A stretch of 64,000 bases of DNA from Syntrophaceae bacterium (GTDB lineage Bacteria > Desulfobacterota > Syntrophia > Syntrophales > Smithellaceae): contig JAGPFA010000001.1 in NCBI GenBank assembly GCA_018056765.1, positions 144,370 to 208,369 of the forward strand. The letters run 5' to 3'. A model generated the notes under the pieces. It did no database searches. It saw only the letters and a program-made list of their open reading frames with translations, and had not been told where the DNA came from. Shown in pieces: positions 53,739-62,122 of the stretch (positions are counted from its first letter, which is position 1; the number at the start of each line of letters is the position of its first letter). A program made the translations under genes and the position numbers.

Positions 53739-55028
53739 ATGGAAAAAGCGCAATTAATTTACCAGGGAAAAACTCATGAATTGCCCGTTATTGAGGGGAC
53801 TGAAAATGAAAAGGGCATTGATATATCGAAGCTCCGGCAGGAAACCGGACTGATTACTCTCGATGTCGGTTACCAAAATACGGGAGCCTGTGCTTCCGCA
53901 ATTACTTTTATCGACGGGGACCGTGGTATTTTGAGGTACAGGGGGATTCCTATTGAGGAGCTCGCCGAAAAGGCAAGTTTCACCGAGGTGGCCTACCTGC
54001 TCATCTACGGGGATTTGCCCAATCGCGAACAGCAGCAGCTTTTTTCCCAGAGGCTCACCCAAAACTCGATGATTCACGAGGAAATGCTGCGTTTTTTTGA
54101 CGGTTTCCCCCCCACTGCCCATCCTATGGCCATTTTGGCCACAATGGTCAATTCCATGTCCGTTTATTACACGGATTACTTTACGGAAGATTTCAAGGCG
54201 GAAACATTTGATCCCATGGCCGCCTCGCTTATTTCCAGAATCCGTACTATTGCTGCCTACTCTTACAAGCACAGTATCGGCCACCCGCATGTGTATCCGA
54301 AGCCGGACCTCAAGTACGCCTCCAATTTTCTGTACATGATGTTTGATTCGCCGGTAAGCCCCTATATTCCGGACCCTGATATCGAAAAGGCACTCTCCAC
54401 TCTCTTGATTCTTCATGCGGACCATGAGCAGAACTGCAGCACCTCCACCGTACGTCTGGTCGGCAGCAGCATGGCCAACCTGTATGCATCCGTGTGTGCA
54501 GGAATCTGTGCTCTTTGGGGACCTCTGCATGGCGGCGCCAACCAAAAGGTCATTGAGATGCTGGAGAACATCAAAAAGGACAATGTGACCATCAGGCAGT
54601 GTATCGACTCGGCCAAGGACAGAGAAAACAAATTTCGCCTTTTTGGCTTCGGGCACAGGGTGTATAAAAATTATGATCCCCGCGCCAAAATTCTTAAACA
54701 ATATTGTGAAATTTTATTCAGGAAACATGATTATCATGACGCTTTGATTGATATCGCCATGGAGCTGGAAGAGGCCGCGCTCAATGATGAGTTTTTCATC
54801 GAGCGGAAGCTCTATCCCAATGTCGATTTCTACAGCGGGCTTTTATACCGGATGATCGGTATTCCGACCAATATGTTCACGGTCATGTTTGCCATCGGAC
54901 GTCTGCCGGGCATGATTGCCCAGTGGAAGGAGATGCGCGATACCGTGCCGCTGAAAATCGGACGGCCACGTCAGATATACACAGGCAGGACTTCAAGGCA
55001 TTATGTGCCCATTGATGAACGAAAGTAG
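53739..55028 (+). CDS. gltA: Citrate synthase (Si-type)
   Basis: Condenses oxaloacetate and acetyl-CoA. The N-terminal region (GLITLDVGYQNTGACASAITFIDGDRGILRYRG) and active-site blocks are all intact: His in LHADHEQNCSTSTVR, GGANQKVIEML, the His in FGHRVYKNYDPRA, and Asp in NVDFYSG. Length 429 residues matches bacterial type II GltA. Some syntrophs use the unrelated Re-type enzyme, so a Si-type gene here is notable. A GGGAG ribosome site precedes the ATG. Confidence 0.97.
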   Translation: MEKAQLIYQGKTHELPVIEGTENEKGIDISKLRQETGLITLDVGYQNTGACASAITFIDGDRGILRYRGIPIEELAEKASFTEVAYLLIYGDLPNREQQQLFSQRLTQNSMIHEEMLRFFDGFPPTAHPMAILATMVNSMSVYYTDYFTEDFKAETFDPMAASLISRIRTIAAYSYKHSIGHPHVYPKPDLKYASNFLYMMFDSPVSPYIPDPDIEKALSTLLILHADHEQNCSTSTVRLVGSSMANLYASVCAGICALWGPLHGGANQKVIEMLENIKKDNVTIRQCIDSAKDRENKFRLFGFGHRVYKNYDPRAKILKQYCEILFRKHDYHDALIDIAMELEEAALNDEFFIERKLYPNVDFYSGLLYRMIGIPTNMFTVMFAIGRLPGMIAQWKEMRDTVPLKIGRPRQIYTGRTSRHYVPIDERK

Positions 55029-55046
55029 AAGAAAAAACTTTTCGTC

Positions 55047-55075
55047 TTGACTTTTTTTATCAATTTGCCTATATG
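55047..55075 (+). promoter_or_regulatory. Sigma-70 promoter upstream of livK
   Basis: TTGACT (55047-55052) and TATATG (55070-55075) are 17 bases apart. Predicted start near 55082 lies 19-54 bases downstream of the gltA stop and gives a leader of about 190 bases before the livK ATG, with a terminator-like hairpin inside. Confidence 0.7.
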
Positions 55076-55200
55076 GGCGAGCCAAGAGGCACAAGAAATG
55101 TTAAAAAGATTTTTTGCGAAACAGGCAGGTTTTTATTTTTATAGCTTTAGCGGCATTATGGTCTGCCTGCAAGAATCATGACCGGTAGGGATAGGAAATG

Positions 55201-55239
55201 AACCGTGGGCAGAGTCAGTTTCGCCCACGGTTTTTTTTT
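55201..55239 (+). terminator. Intrinsic terminator or attenuator before livK
   Basis: A perfect ten-base-pair stem AACCGTGGGC/GCCCACGGTT (55201-55210 and 55223-55232) followed by an uninterrupted T run through 55239. It lies 32 bases before the livK ATG, so it could end gltA transcription, end a short independent RNA from the promoter at 55047, or act as an attenuator of the Liv operon. Confidence 0.9.
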
Positions 55240-55271
55240 GCAAAAAAACCAAAAAAGAGGGGGAAGGGAAA

Positions 55272-56471
55272 ATGAAACGAAAGGCAGCTGTTTTACTGGT
55301 GATAACTCTCGTGCTGATACTTGGTGCTCAGGCACCAGCACAGGAAAAAACAATCAAAGTAGGGGCGGCGATCAACCTGACCGGCCCGGCTTCCACATGG
55401 GGAAAATTCCATGAAAAAGGCCAGCGTGACTATTTCCAGTATGTCAATGAGGTGAAGGGCGGAGTTTACGGCCACAAAATCGACATGATCACGGTCGATA
55501 CTGCCTATAAAGTGCCGGAGGCGCAGGCGGCCGTACGTAAGTTCGTCATGCAGGACAAAGTGGACATGATCGCCACCTGGGGTGCGGGTGAAGGACTGGC
55601 GGCAAAGCCGATCATCCAAAGCTATAAAGTTCCGACCATCAATTATTCCACGAGCTGGGAGATCCTTCAAAAACCTGTTGATTTTATGTACCTGCCTTTC
55701 GGCAGCTACAAAATGGACTGTCATGCCATCCTCGAATACATCAAAGCTATCCATAAGGGAAATGAGTCACCCCGAGTCGGTCTGCTGACTTATAACAATG
55801 CCTACGGGCGCTCCATTCACGAACCGAGTAAAGAATATGCAAAGGAGCTGGGCATAAATCTGGTAGCCATTGAAGAATTTCCTCCCCGGACGGTGGATTT
55901 AAGCACCGAGCTGCTTCGTCTGAAAAAAGCAGGTGCCGAGTATGTGTTCATGCAGATGCTGCCATCGGCCATCATCACCGCCTTAAAGGGATCCGACCGG
56001 GTTAAATATCAACCTGTTTTCCTGGGAACATGGACCTCGACTGATCCGGATTTCTTCAAAATGGGTAAAGGTCTGATACGGGACCGTCTGATCATGCAGT
56101 TTCCGGGCGGTCTGCCTTCAGATAAATCAAAAGGTATGGAGCTGATGAGCGAACTGTGGAAAAGATACAAAACGGTTGATTCTTTCGATGCATCGTATTG
56201 GGAAGGCGTGGCCGTCGGGATGATTATGGAAAGAGCTTTTATCAGGGCTTATGAACGTTCAAAAAAGATCACTCCTGAAACGATCAACGCCGCGATGGAA
56301 TCATTCAGGAATGAGGATTTCGGCGGGCTTGTTCCGGCCGTGTCTTTCAGCAAAGACAATCATGAAGCCTCATTCACCGCCAGGATGGTGAAAGTGAACG
56401 AAGACGGGACCTACACAGCGTTGACTAATTTCTATGTTCCCGGAAAAGATAAAATCAAACTGACAAATTAA
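55272..56471 (+). CDS. livK: Liv-type ABC transporter substrate-binding protein
   Basis: Periplasmic ligand-binding protein (399 residues) with a signal peptide (about residues 1-23, AQAPAQ). The mature part has the PBP1 pattern VGAAINLTGPASTWGKFHEKGQRDYFQYVNEVKGGVYGHKIDMI and a C-terminal SFDASYWEGVAVGMIM. Many members bind branched-chain amino acids; longer forms of this type bind other carboxylates. Neighbouring acyl-CoA ligases suggest a non-amino-acid ligand here, as an inference. A GAGGGGGAAGGG site precedes the ATG. Confidence 0.92.
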   Translation: MKRKAAVLLVITLVLILGAQAPAQEKTIKVGAAINLTGPASTWGKFHEKGQRDYFQYVNEVKGGVYGHKIDMITVDTAYKVPEAQAAVRKFVMQDKVDMIATWGAGEGLAAKPIIQSYKVPTINYSTSWEILQKPVDFMYLPFGSYKMDCHAILEYIKAIHKGNESPRVGLLTYNNAYGRSIHEPSKEYAKELGINLVAIEEFPPRTVDLSTELLRLKKAGAEYVFMQMLPSAIITALKGSDRVKYQPVFLGTWTSTDPDFFKMGKGLIRDRLIMQFPGGLPSDKSKGMELMSELWKRYKTVDSFDASYWEGVAVGMIMERAFIRAYERSKKITPETINAAMESFRNEDFGGLVPAVSFSKDNHEASFTARMVKVNEDGTYTALTNFYVPGKDKIKLTN

Positions 56472-56479
56472 ATGAAAAC

Positions 56480-56507
56480 GGGGATGCCGGCCCCGGCCGG
56501 CATCCCC
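56480..56507 (+). other. Intercistronic hairpin between livK and livG
   Basis: A perfect inverted repeat of 13 bases (GGGGATGCCGGCC at 56480-56492, its complement at 56495-56507) with two bases between, and no T-tract. Such hairpins after periplasmic binding-protein genes protect the upstream message or reduce readthrough so that the binding protein is made in excess. Confidence 0.8.
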
Positions 56508-56548
56508 GCCGGTAATTTGTTGCGGGCCTTTTTACCGCAAGAGGTTTT

Positions 56549-57379
56549 ATGAAAGCGTTTCGCAGCCGCCCCTCCATAATGGCCAACCGGCCGCAGGAGG
56601 AAAAAAATGCCGAGCTGGAAATCAGAAATTTACGTCTGAGCTTCGGTGGAGTTATCGCTGTTAAAGACGTGGACTTGACGGTGCATACCGGTGAACTGAT
56701 GGCTATTATCGGTCCCAACGGAGCGGGGAAAACCAGTCTGCTCAACTGTATAACCGGTTTTTACCGTCCCCAGCAGGGTCAGATCATCTTCAACGGCCGG
56801 GACATCACCCGCCTGCATACGCATCAGCTTGTAGGGGTCGGTATCGGACGCACCTTCCAAAATATCGAGCTTTTTCCCGGGATGACGGTGCTCGCCAACA
56901 TGACGCTGGCTCGTCACATTCATTGTCATTATAGTTTTTTGCGCTCATGCATTTTTACTCCGGCGGTGCGCCGCGAAGAAATCCGGCATCGGCAGGTTCT
57001 GGAAGAAATTATCGATTTTCTCGAGATGCAGTCCATCCGTAAAAAAACGGTAGGCTCATTACCGTACGGCATGATGAAAAGGGTGGAACTCGGCCGTGCA
57101 CTGGCACTGGAGCCGAGGCTGCTCATCCTCGATGAACCATTTGCCGGGATGAATCTGGAAGAAAAAGAAGATATGGTACGTTTTCTTCTGGAGTTAAACG
57201 GGCGGTGGGGCCTGACCATGATCCTCGTTGAACACGATATGTCGATTGTAATGAGCATTTCCAACAGAATCATGGTGCTCAATTTTGGAGAAAAGCTCGG
57301 TGAGGGGACTCCCGAACAGATCAGCGCCAATCCGGAAGTAGTCAAGGCGTACCTGGGGGAGGCGCAAAAAATTGAATAA
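56549..57379 (+). CDS. livG: Liv-type ABC transporter ATPase, LivG family
   Basis: A 276-residue ATPase with Walker A IIGPNGAGKTSLLNCITG, a Q-loop in GRTFQNIELFPGMT, Walker B RLLILDEPFAGMNLEE and an H-loop VEHDMSIV. The signature motif is LPYGMMKRVELGRAL, where the LivG subfamily usually has LPYGQQRRLEIARAL. The N-terminal ~18 residues precede the ATPase domain. The acyl-CoA synthetase gene overlaps its 3' end by eight bases. Confidence 0.93.
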   Translation: MKAFRSRPSIMANRPQEEKNAELEIRNLRLSFGGVIAVKDVDLTVHTGELMAIIGPNGAGKTSLLNCITGFYRPQQGQIIFNGRDITRLHTHQLVGVGIGRTFQNIELFPGMTVLANMTLARHIHCHYSFLRSCIFTPAVRREEIRHRQVLEEIIDFLEMQSIRKKTVGSLPYGMMKRVELGRALALEPRLLILDEPFAGMNLEEKEDMVRFLLELNGRWGLTMILVEHDMSIVMSISNRIMVLNFGEKLGEGTPEQISANPEVVKAYLGEAQKIE

Positions 57380-59324
57380 AAGAGGCACAGACACCTTGTC
57401 TCATTACCTATCAGAGCGGACAGACGACCAAAACGCCACATTGCCCCGACTCCTGGCGCAAAACGCCTCCGTTTACGGAGACCAGGTAACAGCTATCCGG
57501 GAAAAGGCCTATGGTATCTGGCAGAAATACACCTGGCGCGACTACTATGAATATGTCAGAAAAACGGCTGCCGGTCTCGCCTCGCTGGGACTGGAGCGGG
57601 GCGCCAATCTGTGCATGATCGTCAATAATTCACCCGAGTGGCTCTTTTGCGAGCTTGGCGCACATACCCTGGGGGCGACCACACTGAACCTGTTTACTTC
57701 TTCCATTGCCGATGAGCTTGCGTTTTCCATCGAGCGGATCCATTCGCCAATCGTCATAGTTCAGGATCAGGAACAGGTCGATAAGCTTCTTGAAGTACGG
57801 GACAGGCTGCCCCGGGTAAAAAAAGTGGTCTATATCGATCCGACCGGCATGACCTCCTATGAAGAAGAGGAGTGGCTGGACAGCTATGCAGATCTCCTTA
57901 TCAGGGGTGAAAAATTCATTTCTGAAAAACCCGACTATATCGAAAAAGAAATTGCCCGGGGCAAGCCTCACGACATCGCGGTGATGATTCAGACCTCCGG
58001 AACCACCGGTGTACCCAAAATTGCGACATTGTCACACCGGAATTTGATTACCATGGCCAGACAGTGGCAAAAGGCCGCGAACCTGAAAGCGGGAGAAAAC
58101 TGGATTTCCATGTCACCGCCGGCCTGGATCGTCGACCAGATGTGGGGCATGGGCGTTGCTGTCGGAACAGGCATGACCATGAATTTCCCGGAAACCGCCG
58201 AAACGATTGAGGAGGATTTCAGGGAAATAGGTCCCTCTGTTCTGATTACTGCTTCGCGCTTCTGGGAGGATATGGCCTCGCGTATCCGCGTGAGAATGTC
58301 CGATGCCGGCTGGCTGAAAAGGAAATTATTTTCATGGGCTGAGACCCTCGGACGCTCGGTTGTCCGCAAAGAGCTGAATAAACAGCCGGTGGGGCCAGGC
58401 ATAAAAATTTTGCGCTTTTTTATGAATCTGGCCGTCTACAGACCACTGCTGGACAGGCTTGGCTGTTCACATTTTTCCAGTGCCTTCACTGGCGGCCACC
58501 CCATCAGCCCGGACGTTATCGGTTTTTTCCGCGCCATCGGGCTGAACCTGAAACAATGCTACGGCCTGACGGAATCCGGGGGTATTTTCCAAATCCAGCC
58601 GGATGATGAAGTGAAGTTGGAAACGGTAGGAAAGTCTCTGCACCTGACGGAAGTCAAAATCGCCGAAGACCAGGAAGTGCTGGTCAAATCGGAGGCCAAC
58701 TTTTCGGGCTACTACAATGATTACAAAGCTACGGAAGCCGCCTTTGAAAACGGTTGGCTCAAAACCGGTGACGCGGGCTACATTGACGATGACGGGCATC
58801 TGTTGATCATCGGACGAAAGGAAGACATCATCCGCAACAAAAGCGGCGATGCCTTTTCGCCCGACTTCATTGAAACACGACTTAAGTTCAGTCCATATAT
58901 AAAGGAGGCGGTAATTTTCGGCGAAGCCCGCCCCTATATTACCGCCATGATCAACATCGACATGGGTAATGTCGGTAACTGGGCCGAAGAGCGTATGATC
59001 CCCTATACGACCTACATGGATCTTGCTGCACAAAAGCAGGTGGAAGAACTCATCCTGGGGGAAGTGCGCGAGGTCAACAAGCAGCTTCTTGAAGTGATGA
59101 AAATCAGGCGCTTTGTCCTTTTGTACAAACTTCTGGATGCAGACGACGAAGAGCTGACCCGCACGGGAAAGGTGCGCCGGCGTTTTGTTTACGGCCTGTA
59201 TATAAAAATTATCGAAGCAATGTATGCGGGGCTGCCCAGTGTGGCGGTTACCGGTAAAGTGAAATACCGCGACGGGCGGGTGGGAGAGATCGAAACAACC
59301 ATTAACGTGATAAGCGTAGATTAA
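57372..59324 (+). CDS. AMP-forming acyl-CoA synthetase (long-chain FadD15/FAA1-like)
   Basis: A 650-residue acyl-CoA ligase activating a carboxylic acid with ATP and CoA. The TTG start at 57372 overlaps livG by 8 bases; GGAGG at 57359-57363 gives a good 8-base spacing. Motif A3 is IQTSGTTGVPKIATLSH, followed by TAPPAWIVDQMWG-like, the A5 motif QCYGLTESGG, A7/A8 YIDDDGHLLIIGRKEDIIRNKSGDAFSP, and a GTRTGKVRRRF C-terminal Lys region. Length fits long-chain-type enzymes. Its location inside the Liv operon suggests that the imported acid is activated directly. Confidence 0.92.
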   Translation: MNKRGTDTLSHYLSERTDDQNATLPRLLAQNASVYGDQVTAIREKAYGIWQKYTWRDYYEYVRKTAAGLASLGLERGANLCMIVNNSPEWLFCELGAHTLGATTLNLFTSSIADELAFSIERIHSPIVIVQDQEQVDKLLEVRDRLPRVKKVVYIDPTGMTSYEEEEWLDSYADLLIRGEKFISEKPDYIEKEIARGKPHDIAVMIQTSGTTGVPKIATLSHRNLITMARQWQKAANLKAGENWISMSPPAWIVDQMWGMGVAVGTGMTMNFPETAETIEEDFREIGPSVLITASRFWEDMASRIRVRMSDAGWLKRKLFSWAETLGRSVVRKELNKQPVGPGIKILRFFMNLAVYRPLLDRLGCSHFSSAFTGGHPISPDVIGFFRAIGLNLKQCYGLTESGGIFQIQPDDEVKLETVGKSLHLTEVKIAEDQEVLVKSEANFSGYYNDYKATEAAFENGWLKTGDAGYIDDDGHLLIIGRKEDIIRNKSGDAFSPDFIETRLKFSPYIKEAVIFGEARPYITAMINIDMGNVGNWAEERMIPYTTYMDLAAQKQVEELILGEVREVNKQLLEVMKIRRFVLLYKLLDADDEELTRTGKVRRRFVYGLYIKIIEAMYAGLPSVAVTGKVKYRDGRVGEIETTINVISVD

Positions 59325-59332
59325 GGTGCTTT

Positions 59333-60211
59333 ATGGATTTATTTTTGCCTCTGTTGGTAAATGGTGTGTGTGTGGGACTGCTCTACGGTATTTCCGCCAT
59401 GGGCTTTGTCATGATTTTCAAGGCTTCCAGTGTATTGAATTTCGCCCATGGCGAGCTTCTGGCGCTTGGTGCATTTTTCTTTTTGTCTTTGGTAACCTGG
59501 GGAAAACTACCTGTGGCCGCAGCATTTGTGCTGACGCTTGCCGGCTGTTTCCTCCTGGGATTCATCATCGAGAAATTTTTCCTCAGGCCTCTCATCGGCG
59601 AAAAACTGATTTTTGTGATCATGCTTACCGTTGGTCTTGCCGCCATGTTCAAAGGCCTTATTCTGCTTATCTGGGGTGGAAATCTGCATACCTATCCTGA
59701 TTTTCTTCCTGAGTGCCTTGAGCTTCAGCTGGGCGATGTTTACATCGCGCCTGTTTATTCCGCCACGATGATTATTACGGTGATTTTTTTGCTTCTGTTC
59801 GGTTTGTTTTTCAAAAAATCGTCACAGGGCATCTTCATGCGTTCTGTGGCTGATAACCAGCAGGCGGCTTTGTCGTTGGGGGTGCACGTCAGGCGTGTAT
59901 TTGCCCTTTCCTGGGCTATTGCGGCAATGGTGGCCTGCATGAGCGGCATCGTCCTGGGAATCATAAATGGCGTAAATGTCCACGATCTGTCCTCCATCGG
60001 ACTAAAGGTTTTCCCCGTTGTCATTCTGGGCGGTCTGGACAGCATCGGCGGTGCGATTATCGGCGGCATCATCATCGGTCTTCTGGAGACCTTCACCGGC
60101 GGCTACATTTCCACATCTTTACGCGATGTAGTTCCGTATATCGTACTGGTGTTTATCCTGATGGTCAAACCCTATGGACTGTTCGGTTTGGTGGAGATTG
60201 AAAGGGTTTAA
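59333..60211 (+). CDS. livH: Liv-type ABC transporter permease, LivH family
   Basis: A 292-residue inner-membrane permease with about eight helices. The family N-terminal LLVNGVCVGLLYGISAMGFVMIFKASSVLNFAHGELLALGAF and the SGIVLGIINGVNVHD and GLDSIGGAIIGGIIIGLLETF segments are typical LivH. It follows the acyl-CoA synthetase by 8 bases and precedes livM by 12. Confidence 0.95.
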   Translation: MDLFLPLLVNGVCVGLLYGISAMGFVMIFKASSVLNFAHGELLALGAFFFLSLVTWGKLPVAAAFVLTLAGCFLLGFIIEKFFLRPLIGEKLIFVIMLTVGLAAMFKGLILLIWGGNLHTYPDFLPECLELQLGDVYIAPVYSATMIITVIFLLLFGLFFKKSSQGIFMRSVADNQQAALSLGVHVRRVFALSWAIAAMVACMSGIVLGIINGVNVHDLSSIGLKVFPVVILGGLDSIGGAIIGGIIIGLLETFTGGYISTSLRDVVPYIVLVFILMVKPYGLFGLVEIERV

Positions 60212-60223
60212 AGGAAGAAGATT

Positions 60224-61294
60224 ATGAAAAAACTCTCTTTTCATCCCTGCGGCAATTTCCGCGAAGACTACGCCCAGGAACTGACCATTTTTGAAACCTG
60301 GTTCGGCAGGGTGAGCCTGGTTGCTTTCATTATCTTACTTATGGGGGTGGCGCCTTTTTTTCTCAACAGCTATCTTCTTTATATTCTCAACAATATCGGG
60401 ATCATGTCCATTGCGGTAATCGGATTGAATATTCTTATCGGCTACACGGGGCTTATCTCGCTGGGACATGGTGCGTTTTTCGGTGTGGGCGCCTATGCGG
60501 GAGCGATTCTGGCAACCAGGCTAGGGCTTCCTTTTTACATCTGTATTCCCGCGGCCGGTCTGATTACCGCGCTTGTCGGCATGATTTTCGGCATTCCATC
60601 GGGTCGTCTCAAAGGTCTGTATCTCACCATCGCCACACTGGCGGGACAGTTCATTATTGAATATGTCCTGATCCGCTGGGAGTGGCTCACCAAGGGAACG
60701 ATGGGCATCACTCTTCCCTCACCATCTTTCTTCGGTGTTCAGATATCCGGTGATAAAGCCTTTTTCTTTCTGATTTTCATCTGCCTCATCGCCATGACCT
60801 GGTTTGCCGTAAACATCATGCGCAGCAAATACGGAAGGGCTTTTGTCGCTATCCGCGACAACGACCGCGCCGCCGAAGGCATGGGGATTCCCATATTCAA
60901 ATACAAACTTCTGGCGTTTGCCACAAGCTCCTTCTATGCAGGTTTTGCCGGCGCCATCTGGGCCTACTATATGGTGAGCATCACAACCGAGCCTTTCAAC
61001 CTGGGCCTGTCGGTCGAATTTATCGCCATGGTCATCATCGGCGGCATGGGCAACATCCCCGGAGCGATTTTCGGCGCGACGTTTATTACAATTCTCAACG
61101 AAATCCTGCGATTTGCCACAGGCGCGCTTATGAACGTCGGCTTCGTAACCAGCATGGGACTAAACATGGCGCCGCTTCGCGAATTTGTTTTCGGACTGGC
61201 GATTGTCCTTTTCATTCTCTTCGAGCCCAAGGGACTGGCCGAGCTGTGGCGGATTGTGCGCTCCAGTTTCAGACTGTGGCCGTTTTCCTATTGA
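60224..61294 (+). CDS. livM: Liv-type ABC transporter permease, LivM family
   Basis: A 356-residue permease, the second pore subunit. The AVIGLNILIGYTGLISLGHGAFFGVGAYAGAIL block, RSKYGRAFVAIRDNDRAAEGMGI cytoplasmic loop and VIIGGMGNIPGAIFGATFITILNEILR block are typical LivM. About nine helices. It is followed by livF after 9 bases. Confidence 0.95.
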   Translation: MKKLSFHPCGNFREDYAQELTIFETWFGRVSLVAFIILLMGVAPFFLNSYLLYILNNIGIMSIAVIGLNILIGYTGLISLGHGAFFGVGAYAGAILATRLGLPFYICIPAAGLITALVGMIFGIPSGRLKGLYLTIATLAGQFIIEYVLIRWEWLTKGTMGITLPSPSFFGVQISGDKAFFFLIFICLIAMTWFAVNIMRSKYGRAFVAIRDNDRAAEGMGIPIFKYKLLAFATSSFYAGFAGAIWAYYMVSITTEPFNLGLSVEFIAMVIIGGMGNIPGAIFGATFITILNEILRFATGALMNVGFVTSMGLNMAPLREFVFGLAIVLFILFEPKGLAELWRIVRSSFRLWPFSY

Positions 61295-61303
61295 TGGTGA
61301 TTT

Positions 61304-62104
61304 ATGGCAGAAGTGCTTTTACAGATCAACAACATCTCGGTCGTTTACTCGGATGTCATTCAGGTGCTCAAAGGGGTGTCCCTGAAAGTCGAAAAAGGGC
61401 ATATCGTCTCACTCTTGGGAAGCAACGGAGCTGGAAAAACAACGACGCTCAAGGCCATATCCGGCCTTCTCAAACCCGAAAACGGCGAGGTGACCGATGG
61501 GGAGATTGTATATAACGGCATCAACATACAAAATCAGGCGCCGGAATTCATCACCCGACAGGGGATAATTCAGGTACTGGAGGGACGCCAGCCGTTTAAA
61601 TACCTGACCATAGAGGAAAATCTGCGCGTCGGTACCGCCACCAGGCCGGGTAAACCCTATAAGCAGGACCTGGAAATGGTGTATCATTATTTTCCGGCGC
61701 TCGTGAAGCGCAAAAAGTCGCTTGCCGGTTACTGCAGCGGTGGTGAGCTGCAGATGCTCGTTATCGGACGAGCGCTGATGGCTCATCCGCAGCTTTTAAT
61801 GCTGGATGAACCATCGCTGGGGCTTGCACCGCTGGTCGTCTTGGAAATATTCCGCATCATCAAGAAAATAAACGAAGAACACGGCACGACCATAGTCCTG
61901 GTGGAGCAAAACGCCAATATGGCCCTGCAGGTCGCTCATTACGGCTATGTGATGGAAAACGGTAAAATCGTCATGGAGGGTACTTCCGGCGAGCTTTCCG
62001 ACAACCCGGACGTCAAGGAATTTTACCTGGGAATGGGCGCTGCCGGAGCTCAAAAATCTTACAAGGATGTTAAGTCCTACCGACGTCGTAAACGGTGGCT
62101 CTAA
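61304..62104 (+). CDS. livF: Liv-type ABC transporter ATPase, LivF family
   Basis: A 266-residue ATPase with Walker A LLGSNGAGKTTTLKAISG, signature YCSGGELQMLVIGRAL, Walker B LLMLDEPSLGLAPLV and H-loop LVEQNANMAL. The signature reads SGGELQ where SGGEQQ is usual. The C-terminus is extended by about 20 basic residues. It completes a full LivK-LivG-LivH-LivM-LivF transporter. Confidence 0.95.
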   Translation: MAEVLLQINNISVVYSDVIQVLKGVSLKVEKGHIVSLLGSNGAGKTTTLKAISGLLKPENGEVTDGEIVYNGINIQNQAPEFITRQGIIQVLEGRQPFKYLTIEENLRVGTATRPGKPYKQDLEMVYHYFPALVKRKKSLAGYCSGGELQMLVIGRALMAHPQLLMLDEPSLGLAPLVVLEIFRIIKKINEEHGTTIVLVEQNANMALQVAHYGYVMENGKIVMEGTSGELSDNPDVKEFYLGMGAAGAQKSYKDVKSYRRRKRWL

Positions 62105-62122
62105 AACAGCAGGAGGGATGAG

